A stretch of 64,000 bases of DNA, taken from positions 124,001 through 188,000 of the forward strand of contig NZ_JIAG01000005.1 in assembly GCF_000688395.1 (NCBI RefSeq), in the 5' to 3' direction. Shown piece after piece: positions 16,696-25,993 of the stretch; positions within the stretch are counted from its first letter, which is position 1; the number at the start of each line of letters is the position of its first letter. Position numbers and translations under genes: made by a program. Below the pieces are notes generated by a model, which worked only from the letters and a program-made list of their open reading frames with translations, made no database searches and was not told the origin of the DNA. This stretch comes from Haematomicrobium sanguinis DSM 21259. GTDB taxonomy: Bacteria; Actinomycetota; Actinomycetes; Actinomycetales; Micrococcaceae.

Positions 16696-17970
16696 CTACC
16701 GCACGCCCTTGATCCGCGTGACAAAGACCGCCCCAATTACCGCTGCGATCGCCCCGAAAACAAACAGTCCCGAGTACCCGAAAACGCTCGTCGTCACAAA
16801 ACCAGCCACCACGGGTGCAATCACTTGCGGCAGCGAGGCCGCAACGTTGATGACACCCAGGTCCTTGCCTCGATCCGCACTCGAGGGCAGCACTTCGGTC
16901 AACAGCGCAAAGTCCACCGCCAAGAACGTGCCGAATCCTGCACCCAGAATGGGCGCCGCAATAAGCGCGCCGGTCCAGTCCTGCGTAAACAGCACAATCA
17001 TGAACGCCACGCACACCACCGCAGCGGCCGCAATCACAAACACCTTGCGCCGCCCCACGCGGTCGCTCAAGAATCCGCCCACCACCGAAAAAAGCACCAC
17101 AGAAAGCGCATATTCCACGGTCAGAATGAATACGCCGCCCGCCGGGTCCGGGTATTTCACGCGGTCGGACAGGAAGAAGAACATGTAGTTCGTGAAGGAG
17201 AACACGCCAAGGTTCACCATGAATCGGGTAAACCACGCCCAGGCGAAATCCGGGTGTTTCCGCGGCGAGATCCAAAACGAGCGCAGAAACGGCAACCACT
17301 CGAACCGTGACACCGAACCAGGCGCAATCACCACATCCTGACGGCGCAAAACAAACCACGACATGCAGGCCGCGAGCGCCACCGCCGCAACCACATACCC
17401 CACCGCATACCCGGAAACCACGGCCCCGATCAACGCGCCCAACATGATTCCCACGGTCTGCCCCATCGCGAACAGCCCACTCACCGACCCGCGCTGCGAA
17501 CTCGGAACCTGATCCGGAATCGCGGCACTAAGCGCCGCCAGCGCCGCATTCGCCCCGGTCTGCACCAAACACCACGCGGCCACCATGACAAAAACGCCCG
17601 GCGCCCCGGACAAGACCAGCAACGCCACCACGGCCAGTAGCGTCCCGCCCACAATCCACGGCAGGCGGCGCCCAAAGCGCGAGGCCGTCCGGTCTGACAG
17701 CGCTCCGAAAATCGGCGTCACCACGAGGGAGACGATCGCCCCGGTGGTCAAAGCCAGAGACAGCACCGCCTCTTTATTAGCGGGATCAAACGCTTCGGCC
17801 TGTTGCGGCAGGAACACCTGAATAGCAGAGAAGAACGCGATATTAATGCCCATATTGGCGAGCACCAGCGAAGAAATCCATGCTGGCTTAGCCCGCTCAG
17901 TTGGCTCGTTTGACGCGGAAGGAGGCAACGCCGTCGTGCTTTCCATGCTTTTGATCCTAGACCGCGGCAC
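16696..17970 (-). CDS. Major facilitator superfamily transporter
   Basis: 424 residues with twelve predicted membrane segments; the loop after TM2 reads GALSDRTASRFGRRLPWIVGG, the MFS motif A, repeated in weaker form as GGFLSDRVGRRKVFV in the second half. The N-terminal coding sequence (MESTTALPPS) contains the ACGACGGCG motif at 17929-17937. The start is directly after the stop of the SGNH gene. Substrate unknown. Confidence 0.88.
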   Translation of the reverse strand: MPRSRIKSMESTTALPPSASNEPTERAKPAWISSLVLANMGINIAFFSAIQVFLPQQAEAFDPANKEAVLSLALTTGAIVSLVVTPIFGALSDRTASRFGRRLPWIVGGTLLAVVALLVLSGAPGVFVMVAAWCLVQTGANAALAALSAAIPDQVPSSQRGSVSGLFAMGQTVGIMLGALIGAVVSGYAVGYVVAAVALAACMSWFVLRRQDVVIAPGSVSRFEWLPFLRSFWISPRKHPDFAWAWFTRFMVNLGVFSFTNYMFFFLSDRVKYPDPAGGVFILTVEYALSVVLFSVVGGFLSDRVGRRKVFVIAAAAVVCVAFMIVLFTQDWTGALIAAPILGAGFGTFLAVDFALLTEVLPSSADRGKDLGVINVAASLPQVIAPVVAGFVTTSVFGYSGLFVFGAIAAVIGAVFVTRIKGVR

Positions 17971-18771
17971 TCACTTTCGCGCCACACGGCGCCGCGCCAT
18001 CTTTTTCATGCCGTCGGCCGGGCGGATCGGTTCCGGCCATTTGGCTTCGAGCGCGTCGCCGAGCGTCACGCCGCGCAGTCGGCGTCCAAACATCGGGAGC
18101 ACCCATTCGCCGAGCCACTCGCGTTCGCGGCGTACCCACGCGCGCATGCCGGGCGGCGCCGGGTCCGGGACGGCTGGAGGCGAAATCGTGTGCGGCACGC
18201 CGATGTGCGCAAGGACATGCGCGGCGAGGACGCGATGCCCGGCGCTGGACATGTGCAGGCGGTCGACGTCCCACAGTCTGCGGTCGTGAAATTCCTCGAA
18301 GCACCAATAGTCGATGACTTCGGCGCCCTCTTCGATCGCGATGCGCCGCACATTCGCGTTGTAAACCCAGTTGCGGCGCTTGAGCGGTTCCAGCGCGGGG
18401 TGGAGCGGTACGTCGAACCCGGTGAAAAGCAGGACGCGCGCGCCGGTTGATCGTAGCGTCCGCACCATGCTTTGGTACCCGGCCATCAGGGTGTCCATAT
18501 TGTTGCGGACCTCGAGGATGTCGTTGCCGCCCGCGTACAGCGTGACGAGCGTGGGGTTCATGGCGATGGCCGCCTCGAGCTGTTCATCGCGGATTTGCGC
18601 GAGCCGTTTCGAACGTATAGCCAAATTGGCATATTCGATGGTGGGGTCGTTTTTGGACAGCTGTTTTGCGACGCGATCGGCCCACCCGCGCACCCCGTTC
18701 GGGAACCGCGGATTCCAATCGCCGACCCCCTCCGTGAAGGAATCCCCCAGCGCTACATAGCGTTCCGGCAC
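17971..18771 (-). CDS. SGNH/GDSL hydrolase
   Basis: I chose the GTG at 18771 (VPERYVALGDSFTEG) because block I of SGNH hydrolases begins there; the upstream extension of the frame is Arg-rich and includes a dispersed repeat. 266 residues. Seen: GDSFTEG with the catalytic Ser, GGND (block III, Asn) and a D..H pair near WDVDRLHMSSAGH. Such proteins are esterases or lipases. The C-terminal 60 residues are basic. Confidence 0.87.
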   Translation of the reverse strand: MPERYVALGDSFTEGVGDWNPRFPNGVRGWADRVAKQLSKNDPTIEYANLAIRSKRLAQIRDEQLEAAIAMNPTLVTLYAGGNDILEVRNNMDTLMAGYQSMVRTLRSTGARVLLFTGFDVPLHPALEPLKRRNWVYNANVRRIAIEEGAEVIDYWCFEEFHDRRLWDVDRLHMSSAGHRVLAAHVLAHIGVPHTISPPAVPDPAPPGMRAWVRREREWLGEWVLPMFGRRLRGVTLGDALEAKWPEPIRPADGMKKMARRRVARK

Positions 18772-18834
18772 ACGCCCACGGTAGACGGGGCAAGTAAACG
18801 CCCGGTGAACCGGAGCGGCTCGCGTTACTGAAGC

Positions 18835-18843
18835 ACGACGGCG
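18835..18843 (+). repeat. Single ACGACGGCG motif
   Basis: Preceded by TACTGAAGC as in the 11.4 and 39.2 kb copies and followed by CGTCC. It lies in the 5' leader of the SGNH hydrolase gene and argues against the longer start. Confidence 0.6.
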
Positions 18844-18887
18844 CGTCCCCGACTTCCGCGCCACGCCTCACCGCGGGCTCGGGCTAC

Positions 18888-19739
18888 TTAGGCGTTCCAG
18901 AGACCGTACGAATCGGCGAGTTCGGAGATCTTTTGGGCTCGGGCCAGACGCGGCAAGTACGAGCCGTCACCGACAACGGCACCCGCGGCGTGTGCGTCAA
19001 GCAGGTCATGCGCCCAGGTGATTTCGTCTTCGCTGGGAGCGAGTGCCTTATTGATGGTGTCGGTTTGGGCGGGGTTGAGCGTGAGCTTCCCGGTCATCCC
19101 CATGGAACTTGTGACCTTGCACGCGTCAATGAGCGCTTGGCCCTCGGCGCCAACGGCCGGGCCGTCAATGGGACCCGGCAACCGTCCCACGCGCGAAGCC
19201 ACCACGAGCTTCGAACGGGCGTAGGCGAGTGCCATCGGGTCATCCGAGGCGCCGGTGTCGCGGCGGAAATCGCCAATGCCGAAAGCCAGGCGGAAGGTCC
19301 CGGGCGCGCACGCAATGTCGGTGGCATTTTCGATCCCCGCGGCCGACTCGATCAGCGCCAGCACCGGCGTACCGGCTTGTAGCCGCATCGCGGTGTAGGT
19401 GACTTGCTCCGGTTTTTCCGTCATGGCCAGAATGACTCCGCGGAGCCCGGGCGCCTTGGACAGCGCCGCTAAATCATCGGCCCAGTACTCGGTATCGATG
19501 CCGTTCACGCGTACCCATGCGGTCATGCCATTGGACAGTGCGTCCACCACGCGCTCGCGTGCCGCCGCCTTACCCTCGGCCGGCACCGCATCCTCAATGT
19601 CAAAGGCCACCGAGTCCGCTTCGGAGGCGAGCGCCGGCGCGAAATTCGCCTCATTCGCCGCGGACGCCAAGAGCCAGGATCGGGACAGTTTTGCAGGCAG
19701 TGCGGCGGCGCGGGTATTCCGGAAAGGAGGCATAGTCAA
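18888..19739 (-). CDS. HpcH/HpaI aldolase / CitE-like CoA-ester lyase
   Basis: 283 residues of the citrate lyase beta/malyl-CoA lyase superfamily: FDIEDAVP (metal-binding Asp/Glu of strand 2), RVNGIDTEYWADDL, LALIESAAGIENATDIA and FGIGDFRRDTG. No citrate lyase alpha, gamma or maturation genes are nearby, so the stand-alone CitE-like role (a CoA-thioester lyase or thioesterase) is more likely than citrate fermentation. It ends next to ctaG (3-nt gap). Confidence 0.85.
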   Translation of the reverse strand: MTMPPFRNTRAAALPAKLSRSWLLASAANEANFAPALASEADSVAFDIEDAVPAEGKAAARERVVDALSNGMTAWVRVNGIDTEYWADDLAALSKAPGLRGVILAMTEKPEQVTYTAMRLQAGTPVLALIESAAGIENATDIACAPGTFRLAFGIGDFRRDTGASDDPMALAYARSKLVVASRVGRLPGPIDGPAVGAEGQALIDACKVTSSMGMTGKLTLNPAQTDTINKALAPSEDEITWAHDLLDAHAAGAVVGDGSYLPRLARAQKISELADSYGLWNA

Positions 19740-19742
19740 ACC

Positions 19743-20711
19743 CTACCTGCGATCCAGTCCGCTCAGGTATTTGTTGTAGTCATCAAGCTCAACGTCGCTT
19801 CGCCCGGACCGATCGCGCGCCCGGGTCGACCGCGTTTCCTCCCGCCGCCAACGCACCAGCACATACATCAACATGAGCACGCTAGGCAGTTCGCCGTAGG
19901 ACCACGCGAGCCCGCCGGCCAAGTATTGGTCGCCCATGACGTTCACGCCCCACTCCGCGGGAGGCGTGGCGAACCACGAAACCAGCGGCAGCGTCGCCAT
20001 CATGACAACCACGCCAAAGAACGCATGGAGCGGCATCTCCAAAAACATGTCGATGAATCGACCGAAATGACCCTGTTTTCGCGGTAGCGGATCGTGCGAA
20101 AGGATCGGGATCGTGAACAGGATCCCGGCAATGAGGAACAGCACCTCGAGGGAAATGTGCCCGTACCAGTTCCACAAGAATTGGTCGGCGAGCGTGCTCA
20201 AGTACAGCCCGTAAAACGAAACCAAGAACAGCGGAATCATAAACGCCGGGTGCAGGAGGAACCGCCCGAACGGCGAGCGCAGCCCCCACACCGCGCCCCG
20301 CAGCACCGGCACCCCCAGACCGCGATGCGGTGTGGCCCGCAGCAGCAGTGTCCCCGGCGAGCCCATCACCAGCAGCGGCGGCACCGCCATCATGAGCGTG
20401 AGTTGCTGAAACATGAAAACCGAGAACATCTTGTACCCATAGCCCTCGACCTGAAACCCCATCACCACAATGAGGATCACGCACCCGGCCAGGAAGGACA
20501 CGGTGCGCCATTTCGGCCAACCGCGCCCGCTGCGCCACAGTCGAATCGCCCCGGCGAGGTAGAAAATGCCCATGAGCGCGGCGATCACCGGGATGACCGG
20601 GATCGGCTGGAATGCGGGTACTAAGAAGTTGAAGAACGACGGCGCGTCCCCCGGTAACCACGCGGGTCCAGGAAAATCAGCGGTCGCCAGGGCGGTTTGG
20701 GTAAAGCTCAC
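19743..20711 (-). CDS. ctaG: Cytochrome c oxidase assembly protein, Caa3_CtaG family
   Basis: 322 residues with about seven membrane segments. Family features: QVEGYGYKMFSVFMFQQLTLMMAVPPLLVMGSP, HPAFMIPLFLVSFYGLY, then LILSHDPLP-like text (ILSHDPLPRK) and a late GGLAWSYGELPSV. Conserved His residues may handle copper during cytochrome oxidase assembly. The C-terminus is a charged tail (RRREETRSTRARDRSGR). Confidence 0.85.
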   Translation of the reverse strand: MSFTQTALATADFPGPAWLPGDAPSFFNFLVPAFQPIPVIPVIAALMGIFYLAGAIRLWRSGRGWPKWRTVSFLAGCVILIVVMGFQVEGYGYKMFSVFMFQQLTLMMAVPPLLVMGSPGTLLLRATPHRGLGVPVLRGAVWGLRSPFGRFLLHPAFMIPLFLVSFYGLYLSTLADQFLWNWYGHISLEVLFLIAGILFTIPILSHDPLPRKQGHFGRFIDMFLEMPLHAFFGVVVMMATLPLVSWFATPPAEWGVNVMGDQYLAGGLAWSYGELPSVLMLMYVLVRWRREETRSTRARDRSGRSDVELDDYNKYLSGLDRR

Positions 20712-20753
20712 CCCTCTATTAAGTCACATATTTGTATATCCCAATACTTCCCC

Positions 20754-20827
20754 GCAAATTTCATGGCTTCCCGTGCGTTTCATGGCCTCCCAACGGCATG
20801 AAAGGTGAGTTAGGCCATGAAAATTGC
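20754..20827. repeat. Palindromic repeat, GCAATTTTCA family (imperfect copy)
   Basis: Ends GCAAATTTCATGGC and GCCATGAAAATTGC are near-perfect inverted repeats; the interior contains GGTGAGTTAGG, as in the copy at 40823. It lies between the VanZ stop and the ctaG start, touching the stop codon of the former. Confidence 0.7.
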
Positions 20828-22000
20828 CTAGGGGGAGCGGGGGTCGGCTAGGTCGCTACCGGTAAGCAGACCCCCGAGTCCACGCTTGTCCCGGGTGAAC
20901 GGGACGCACAACACCGACAGCGCCACGAGGACCGCCTGCAACCCGACCAATCCCAGAGAAACAAAGGAGAGCGTCTGCGAATTTTCCGGCGCGAGTACGG
21001 CAATCGCCCCCAACAAGGCCATAAAGAGGCCACCGCTAAACGTCGCCCTCAGGAGCCGTTGCCACAAACTCCCGCGCCGCGGCGACCCGTCGGCGCCGCG
21101 CCACACCGGCTCCAACCACACTGCTCGCTTGCCCAAGGACGCCCCAGAGCCAAACAGCGCCGGAAGATAGAAAACCACCAGCGCCGCAACTCCGAGCGAC
21201 ACCAGGTTCTGTGCCCGCCCATCGGCTTCCCAGGGCAAATAGTTCACGGGCGATTGGGCCACTGAATCCGCGTACGCCCCCACGTCGCGCGCAATGTTCC
21301 ACGTCACGACCACAGTGGTCGTGACGATCCCCAACAAAATCCAGTCCACCAATTGCCCAAACCATCGCCGCAGCGCGGTGATCTGCCGGGGCACATGCCG
21401 CTGGTCGGCCAGTTCGTCATGCGAGGGCATCCAGTGCAGAACCAGTGGAGCCAGGGCCACTCCAATCACCGTGCCGAGCGAGTTTGTGATGACGTCATCG
21501 ACATCGGCGACCCGCCACGCACACGGGAACAGACCCCAAAACCCGGTGTATTGCGTTGTCTCAATGAGCACCGACGTCAATACTCCCAGCAGAATTGCGA
21601 GCGCCCAGTGGATCTTCAAGTACCCTCGCGCCAGCACACCAAAGGGTATAAACAGCAGAACATTGAACAGCACCTGCAAAACCGTGAAGGTCTGCAAACT
21701 CTGGCGCCACCCCATGCCAGCGGTGGCCTGCCGAATCTCATCCAGCGAGTGGAAGGGCTGCGTGAATACCGCCTTCGGGTGCGCAGCGCACCAGGCCGCA
21801 TCGATATCCGGCACGGGAAGCATCGTGAAAACGAACAACGCCACGCCGTAGACAGCCACCGCACCGGCACCCAGCACGCGCGCGAAAGATAGACCGCCAA
21901 AACGTCGATACTGAATGATCAAAATCGGAATCAGAAGCGCCAGGAAGAGCGCGAGGCCAATCAGCAAGGAGGACTGCGTTTGCCACGTCCAAGTCCTCAT
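20828..22000 (-). CDS. VanZ-like / RDD domain membrane protein
   Basis: 390 residues. N-terminal VanZ-like domain (about 30-190) with FTMLPVPD, NVLLFIPFGVLARG and ETTQYTG...DVDDVITNSLGTVIG; C-terminal RDD domain (about 215-370) beginning RWFGQLVDWILLGIV. Such VanZ-RDD fusions are common in Actinobacteria; the function is not established and need not involve glycopeptide resistance. No van genes are nearby. Confidence 0.8.
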   Translation of the reverse strand: MRTWTWQTQSSLLIGLALFLALLIPILIIQYRRFGGLSFARVLGAGAVAVYGVALFVFTMLPVPDIDAAWCAAHPKAVFTQPFHSLDEIRQATAGMGWRQSLQTFTVLQVLFNVLLFIPFGVLARGYLKIHWALAILLGVLTSVLIETTQYTGFWGLFPCAWRVADVDDVITNSLGTVIGVALAPLVLHWMPSHDELADQRHVPRQITALRRWFGQLVDWILLGIVTTTVVVTWNIARDVGAYADSVAQSPVNYLPWEADGRAQNLVSLGVAALVVFYLPALFGSGASLGKRAVWLEPVWRGADGSPRRGSLWQRLLRATFSGGLFMALLGAIAVLAPENSQTLSFVSLGLVGLQAVLVALSVLCVPFTRDKRGLGGLLTGSDLADPRSP

Positions 22001-22018
22001 CGGCTCCCCCTTTCGCCC

Positions 22019-23287
22019 CTACAATCTGGGCCGCTTAGCCCATCGGTCCATTTTTAGCGCAAGATGCAACTCTAACCGAGTCTGCCCGCGCATGGGGTCA
22101 AACCCGAGTAGTTTACGGACACGCTCCAATTTGTTGTACACACTGGACCGATGTTGGTGCAGGGCCTTAGCGACTTCGGCAACCGAACCATCGCGCTCAT
22201 ACATGATTTCCAGCATGGTCCGTAGCGACTCGTCCCAGTCGTACCGACTGAGCTTTTCGTAGATGATGGACGCAGTGGGCGCGTACTCGGCACGAGAAAG
22301 CGCCGGATATATGCCAGTATTTGCATATTCAATCGTGCGGTTTGTGGCGTGCAAATGAGGGTCGACGGCGGCGGCTTGCGTTGCGATCACGGCCTCACCA
22401 TAGCGTGTGGGCATCTCACGCAGTTCGCGGCCTGGGGTGCTCGCACCAAAGGACGTTTCGCCACCGTCGATGCCCGCGTTCTCGCGCATATGGCGGGCGA
22501 TTCGCCGATGCAAATCTTGGAGATCATCGCCCACGACGTTGCCCTTCAGCAGAAGCGTGGCATGCGTCGGATGACCGGCGCTGAAGGCGACGCGATCGTC
22601 GCCAACTGTCGCCTTGAGTGCGGCCAGACTATAGGCGTGCATGCGGTCCGCGGAACTTGCGCGCGGCCCCCGGGTCACCTCTCGTTCGTGAAATATGCCA
22701 ATTGAGTAATACTCGAGGTCTTCGAAGGCTTCCCACCCGACAACGTATTCCAGAGCCGCCTTGTTTCCGGCGAGAGCTTGCGCAAACGCGTCCTCGCGTT
22801 CGCGGCGGAATGCCGACTCAGCCGTCGTGCCGCCCAAAAGATATTCGGCAAGTTCATCGGTGAGTTCCCTGATCGCAGGCAATTTTGCGACGATGGCGCC
22901 TCCGTTACGGTCATCGGGACGCTCCTGAACCCACATATATCCGACGCGGAATCCACGCACCAGCAGCGGCAGACAGACCCGGCCGCGCATTCCCAATTCC
23001 ACGTTCGCCGGGATCTGCACCGGGGTCACCGCAGTGGAAATTCCGTGGGAATTCTGCCAAGAGCGCACCTCATCGCTAACGACTTTGGTGAGGAGAAACT
23101 GGGTACGAACCCGGTCTGTGGGATCCTGGTGCGAGCTATAGGCGATCAAATGACCATCCAGATCTTCCACCGAGATGGCGCGCTCGACGTACTCTGCAAT
23201 GGTCTCCACAAGCTGGTCGACGCCTTTTTCAATCACGCACCAATCGTAGTCGCGATTCGACATTGGTCGACAATTCGCACAGCCCAC
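22019..23287 (-). CDS. PucR-family transcriptional regulator, probable regulator of ald
   Basis: 422 residues from the first ATG; Met9 (23263) is an equally good start. An N-terminal sensor region is followed by a GGDEF-like central part and the C-terminal PucR HTH (VAEVAKALHQHRSSVYNKLERVRKLLGFDP). It is divergent from ald with a 164-bp intergenic region. In Bacillus subtilis the PucR-type AdeR activates ald, so alanine-responsive control of the neighbouring gene is the natural inference. Confidence 0.85.
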   Translation of the reverse strand: MGCANCRPMSNRDYDWCVIEKGVDQLVETIAEYVERAISVEDLDGHLIAYSSHQDPTDRVRTQFLLTKVVSDEVRSWQNSHGISTAVTPVQIPANVELGMRGRVCLPLLVRGFRVGYMWVQERPDDRNGGAIVAKLPAIRELTDELAEYLLGGTTAESAFRREREDAFAQALAGNKAALEYVVGWEAFEDLEYYSIGIFHEREVTRGPRASSADRMHAYSLAALKATVGDDRVAFSAGHPTHATLLLKGNVVGDDLQDLHRRIARHMRENAGIDGGETSFGASTPGRELREMPTRYGEAVIATQAAAVDPHLHATNRTIEYANTGIYPALSRAEYAPTASIIYEKLSRYDWDESLRTMLEIMYERDGSVAEVAKALHQHRSSVYNKLERVRKLLGFDPMRGQTRLELHLALKMDRWAKRPRL

Positions 23288-23368
23288 CTCGACATTTGTT
23301 CACACGGTGCGCGCGGAGGCGCCATGGCGACCCGCGCAAAACCGCGAGTTCGGCGCTATGGCGAGCAT

Positions 23369-23377
23369 CGCCGTCGT
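23369..23377 (-). repeat. Single ACGACGGCG motif between pucR-like gene and ald
   Basis: The minus strand reads ACGACGGCGATGC in the divergent intergenic region, about 75 bp before the ald start. It belongs to the dispersed motif family. Confidence 0.6.
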
Positions 23378-23451
23378 AATTCAGCCCCGGAACCGGCCGA
23401 AAACTGGGCCTACGCTGGGATCAAAGCGAGCCCCCTACCCGAGGAGTCATC

Positions 23452-24579
23452 ATGATTGTTGGCGTGCCCACCGAAATTAAGAACAACGAGTTTCGCGTCG
23501 CGATCACCGCATCCGGCGTGCTGGAACTAGTGAGCCACGGACACCAGGTATTGGTGCAGTCCGGCGCGGGCAAAGGTTCAGGCATTTCCGATGAGGAATA
23601 CGCTGCCGCCGGCGCGGAAATTGTGAGCGCGGCGTCCGAGGTGTGGAACCGCAGCGAGATGGTGATGAAGGTGAAGGAGCCGATCGCCAGCGAGTACGGA
23701 TATTTTCGCGAGGGCCTGATCCTCTTCACGTATTTGCACCTGGCGCCGGAGCCAGAGTTGACCAAGGCGCTTGTCGATGCGGGCGTGACCGCGATCGCGT
23801 ATGAAACCGTTCAGGACGGGCGTAAGCTGCCGCTGCTGGCACCCATGAGCGAGGTGGCCGGTCGCCTGTCGGTGCAGGTTGGCGCACAATGCCTGACCGC
23901 TGTGGGGATGCGCGGCGAACACGCGGGACGCGGTGTCCTGCTCGGCGGCGTGCCGGGTGTACGCCCGGCGAACGTTGTGGTGCTGGGTGCCGGTGTGGCG
24001 GGAACGAATGCCGCCGAAATGGCGATGGGCCTCGGCGCGGACGTCTCGATTTTGGACATTAATATTGATCGCCTCCGCGAACTCGATGCGCTGTACCACG
24101 GCCGCATCAAGACCATTGCGTCCAACAAGCTTGAGGTGGAGCGCGCCTGCATTAACGCGGACCTGGTGATCGGTTCCGTGCTGATTCCGGGGGCGAAGGC
24201 GCCCAAGCTCGTGTCGAATGAATTGGTCGCGAAGATGAAGCCGGGTAGCGTGCTCGTGGACATCGCGGTGGATCAGGGCGGCTGCTTTGAGGACTCGCAC
24301 CCGACCACCCACGAGAATCCGACCTTTATGGTGCACCAGTCGGTGTTCTACTGCGTGGCGAACATGCCGGGCGCGGTGCCGAACACCTCGACCTACGCGC
24401 TGACGAACGTGACCCTGCCGTACGCCTCGATGCTTGCCAACCGCGGTGTTGCAAGTGCGCTTGCCGTGAATCCGGCTCTCGCCGCCGGGCTCAATGTGGC
24501 CGGTGGAAAGGTCACCAACGCGTCCGTCGCCGTGGCGCATGGTTACGAGTTGTCGACCTGGAATTCTGTTGTCGCATAA
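23452..24579 (+). CDS. ald: Alanine dehydrogenase
   Basis: 375 residues, the normal length. Seen: [17 protein letters not shown] at the N-terminus, the catalytic Lys/His region (KVKEP..., [10 protein letters not shown]), NAD-binding Rossmann motif [20 protein letters not shown] and [12 protein letters not shown]. It interconverts alanine and pyruvate + NH3 with NADH. The ATG has a strong GAGGAG ribosome site. A terminator follows directly. Confidence 0.97.
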   Translation: MIVGVPTEIKNNEFRVAITASGVLELVSHGHQVLVQSGAGKGSGISDEEYAAAGAEIVSAASEVWNRSEMVMKVKEPIASEYGYFREGLILFTYLHLAPEPELTKALVDAGVTAIAYETVQDGRKLPLLAPMSEVAGRLSVQVGAQCLTAVGMRGEHAGRGVLLGGVPGVRPANVVVLGAGVAGTNAAEMAMGLGADVSILDINIDRLRELDALYHGRIKTIASNKLEVERACINADLVIGSVLIPGAKAPKLVSNELVAKMKPGSVLVDIAVDQGGCFEDSHPTTHENPTFMVHQSVFYCVANMPGAVPNTSTYALTNVTLPYASMLANRGVASALAVNPALAAGLNVAGGKVTNASVAVAHGYELSTWNSVVA

Positions 24580-24596
24580 CTCGAAATGTAAAGACC

Positions 24597-24638
24597 GTGG
24601 CGAGGTGGCCCGTGGGGGTGCCGCCTCGCCACTTTTTT
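24597..24638 (+). terminator. Rho-independent terminator of ald
   Basis: GTGGCGAGGTGGC (24597-24609) pairs with GCCGCCTCGCCAC (24620-24632, one G-T pair) and is followed by TTTTTT. Confidence 0.9.
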
Positions 24639-25233
24639 AGCCGAGCAATCCGTTGATGAGTTCCGTCCAGCCCGTTGCAAGGCGCTCGGGAGTGACGTCC
24701 AGGTCGGTCTGCATGACATCGAGACCGCCGGGGTTTAAGTACGCAAGCAAGGTGTAGATGGCAACCTCGGTGTCCCCAGTGAACCCCGCGTCTCGCAAGA
24801 GCATGGTCAGGTGCGTAGAAGTGAGTCGGCGTGCGGGGTGGGAGAAGTAGCCGCGAAATTGGCCGGCGGTGGCCGCAGCGAGCGGACCCAGGGAACGGTT
24901 GAACGCAATGTCTGCCGCACCGAAGGCGAGGAGGCGATCGCGGGCTGGCGCGCCCGGGCCCAACGGGGGCGGGCCGAACATGAAGTCATGCTGAAACTTC
25001 TGGGTACGGTAATCCAGTAGGGCATCGAGGACGCCCTGGCGGTTTTCGAAGCGGCGAAAGATGGTGCCCTTGCCAACCCGGGCGGCGCTCGCCAACTCAT
25101 CCATGGAGAAGTTCACGTCACCGGTATCTTCAATGATTCTCCGCGCCGCGTTCAGGATCGCCTCGCGGTTACGCGCCGCGTCGGCACGCACGGCTCGCGG
25201 CGGATTAAGGAGCTCGTGTGGCGAAGGCGACAT
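24637..25233 (-). CDS. TetR-family transcriptional regulator
   Basis: 198 residues. The N-terminal HTH reads REAILNAARRIIEDTGDVNFSMDELASAARVGKGTIFRRFENRQGVLDALL, a standard TetR DNA-binding domain; the C-terminal ligand domain is not assignable. It is divergent from the FMN reductase gene, which it probably represses through the dyad at 25263. Confidence 0.9.
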   Translation of the reverse strand: MSPSPHELLNPPRAVRADAARNREAILNAARRIIEDTGDVNFSMDELASAARVGKGTIFRRFENRQGVLDALLDYRTQKFQHDFMFGPPPLGPGAPARDRLLAFGAADIAFNRSLGPLAAATAGQFRGYFSHPARRLTSTHLTMLLRDAGFTGDTEVAIYTLLAYLNPGGLDVMQTDLDVTPERLATGWTELINGLLG

Positions 25234-25262
25234 AGAAAGAGTGTAACCGGCTGAAATATAAC

Positions 25263-25276
25263 CGGACTACAGTCCG
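25263..25276. promoter_or_regulatory. Candidate TetR operator
   Basis: CGGACTACAGTCCG is a perfect 6-bp dyad with a 2-bp centre in the divergent region, followed by TATAGGTT, a possible -10 for the reductase gene. Confidence 0.6.
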
Positions 25277-25352
25277 TTTATAGGTTAGGCTCGTCGAGAG
25301 CTGGCTTTTCTCTCAGGAACTCACGCATGACCCCTCAGCAATAGGAGTAACC

Positions 25353-25913
25353 ATGTCCACTCGCATTCTTGCCCTGGTTGGCAGCGTCCGCGCAGCTTCC
25401 ACCAACCGCCAACTTGCCGAAGCGGCCAGGGATGTAGCTCCTGAGCACATTGAGGTTCTCACCTTTGACGGCCTGGCGGAGCTACCTTTTTATAACGAGG
25501 ATCATGACAATGACGCCGAACGGCCCGAGGCGGCAAACCGGCTCCGTGCGGCCGCCAAGGACGCGGACGCGCTCCTCTTGATTACCCCCGAATACAACGG
25601 CACCATCCCCGCCGTGCTCAAAAATGCGATCGACTGGCTGTCCCGTCCCTTTGGTGCGGGGGCGATCAAGGGCAAGCCCGCCGCCGTCATCGGCACGTCG
25701 ATGGGCCAATACGGCGGCGCCTGGGCGATCGCCGACGCGCATAAGTCGCTCAAAATTGCCGGCGCCTCGGTCATCGAGGATATTGACCTGAAGATTCCGG
25801 GCTCGGTGCGCCGTTTCGCCGAGGTGCACCCGCGCGAGGATGCTGAAATTGCTCAGCAGTTGCGCACTGCGCTTGAGGATTTGGCCGAGTTCAGTTCGGC
25901 GGCGCTCGTCTAA
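25353..25913 (+). CDS. NADPH-dependent FMN reductase
   Basis: 186 residues, flavodoxin-like. Seen: ALVGSVRAASTNRQLAEAA (phosphate-binding loop with Ser residues), LLITPEYNGTIPAVLKNAIDWLSRP, the signature of the NADPH-dependent FMN/azo reductase family, and KPAAVIGTSMGQYGG. The ATG has AGGAG 6 nt upstream. Likely a quinone/azo/nitro-compound reductase in a stress response controlled by the divergent TetR gene. Confidence 0.92.
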   Translation: MSTRILALVGSVRAASTNRQLAEAARDVAPEHIEVLTFDGLAELPFYNEDHDNDAERPEAANRLRAAAKDADALLLITPEYNGTIPAVLKNAIDWLSRPFGAGAIKGKPAAVIGTSMGQYGGAWAIADAHKSLKIAGASVIEDIDLKIPGSVRRFAEVHPREDAEIAQQLRTALEDLAEFSSAALV

Positions 25914-25944
25914 CCTCCCTGCGGATCATCCCAGCAAACATGTA

Positions 25945-25988
25945 GCGGGGCCGACCACCGGTGTTGGTGATCGGCCCCGCTTCGTGTT
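25945..25988 (+). terminator. Terminator after the FMN reductase gene
   Basis: GCGGGGCCGACCACC (25945-25959) pairs with GGTGATCGGCCCCGC (25966-25980, one mismatch), followed by TTCGTGTTTTT. Confidence 0.88.
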
Positions 25989-25993
25989 TTTAG

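Noticed and set aside
18888-19739. Citrate lyase operon
   Set aside because: Only a CitE-like gene is present, without alpha, gamma or ligase genes.
20828-22000. Glycopeptide resistance gene
   Set aside because: VanZ-like domains are widespread without resistance function and no vanHAX genes are nearby.
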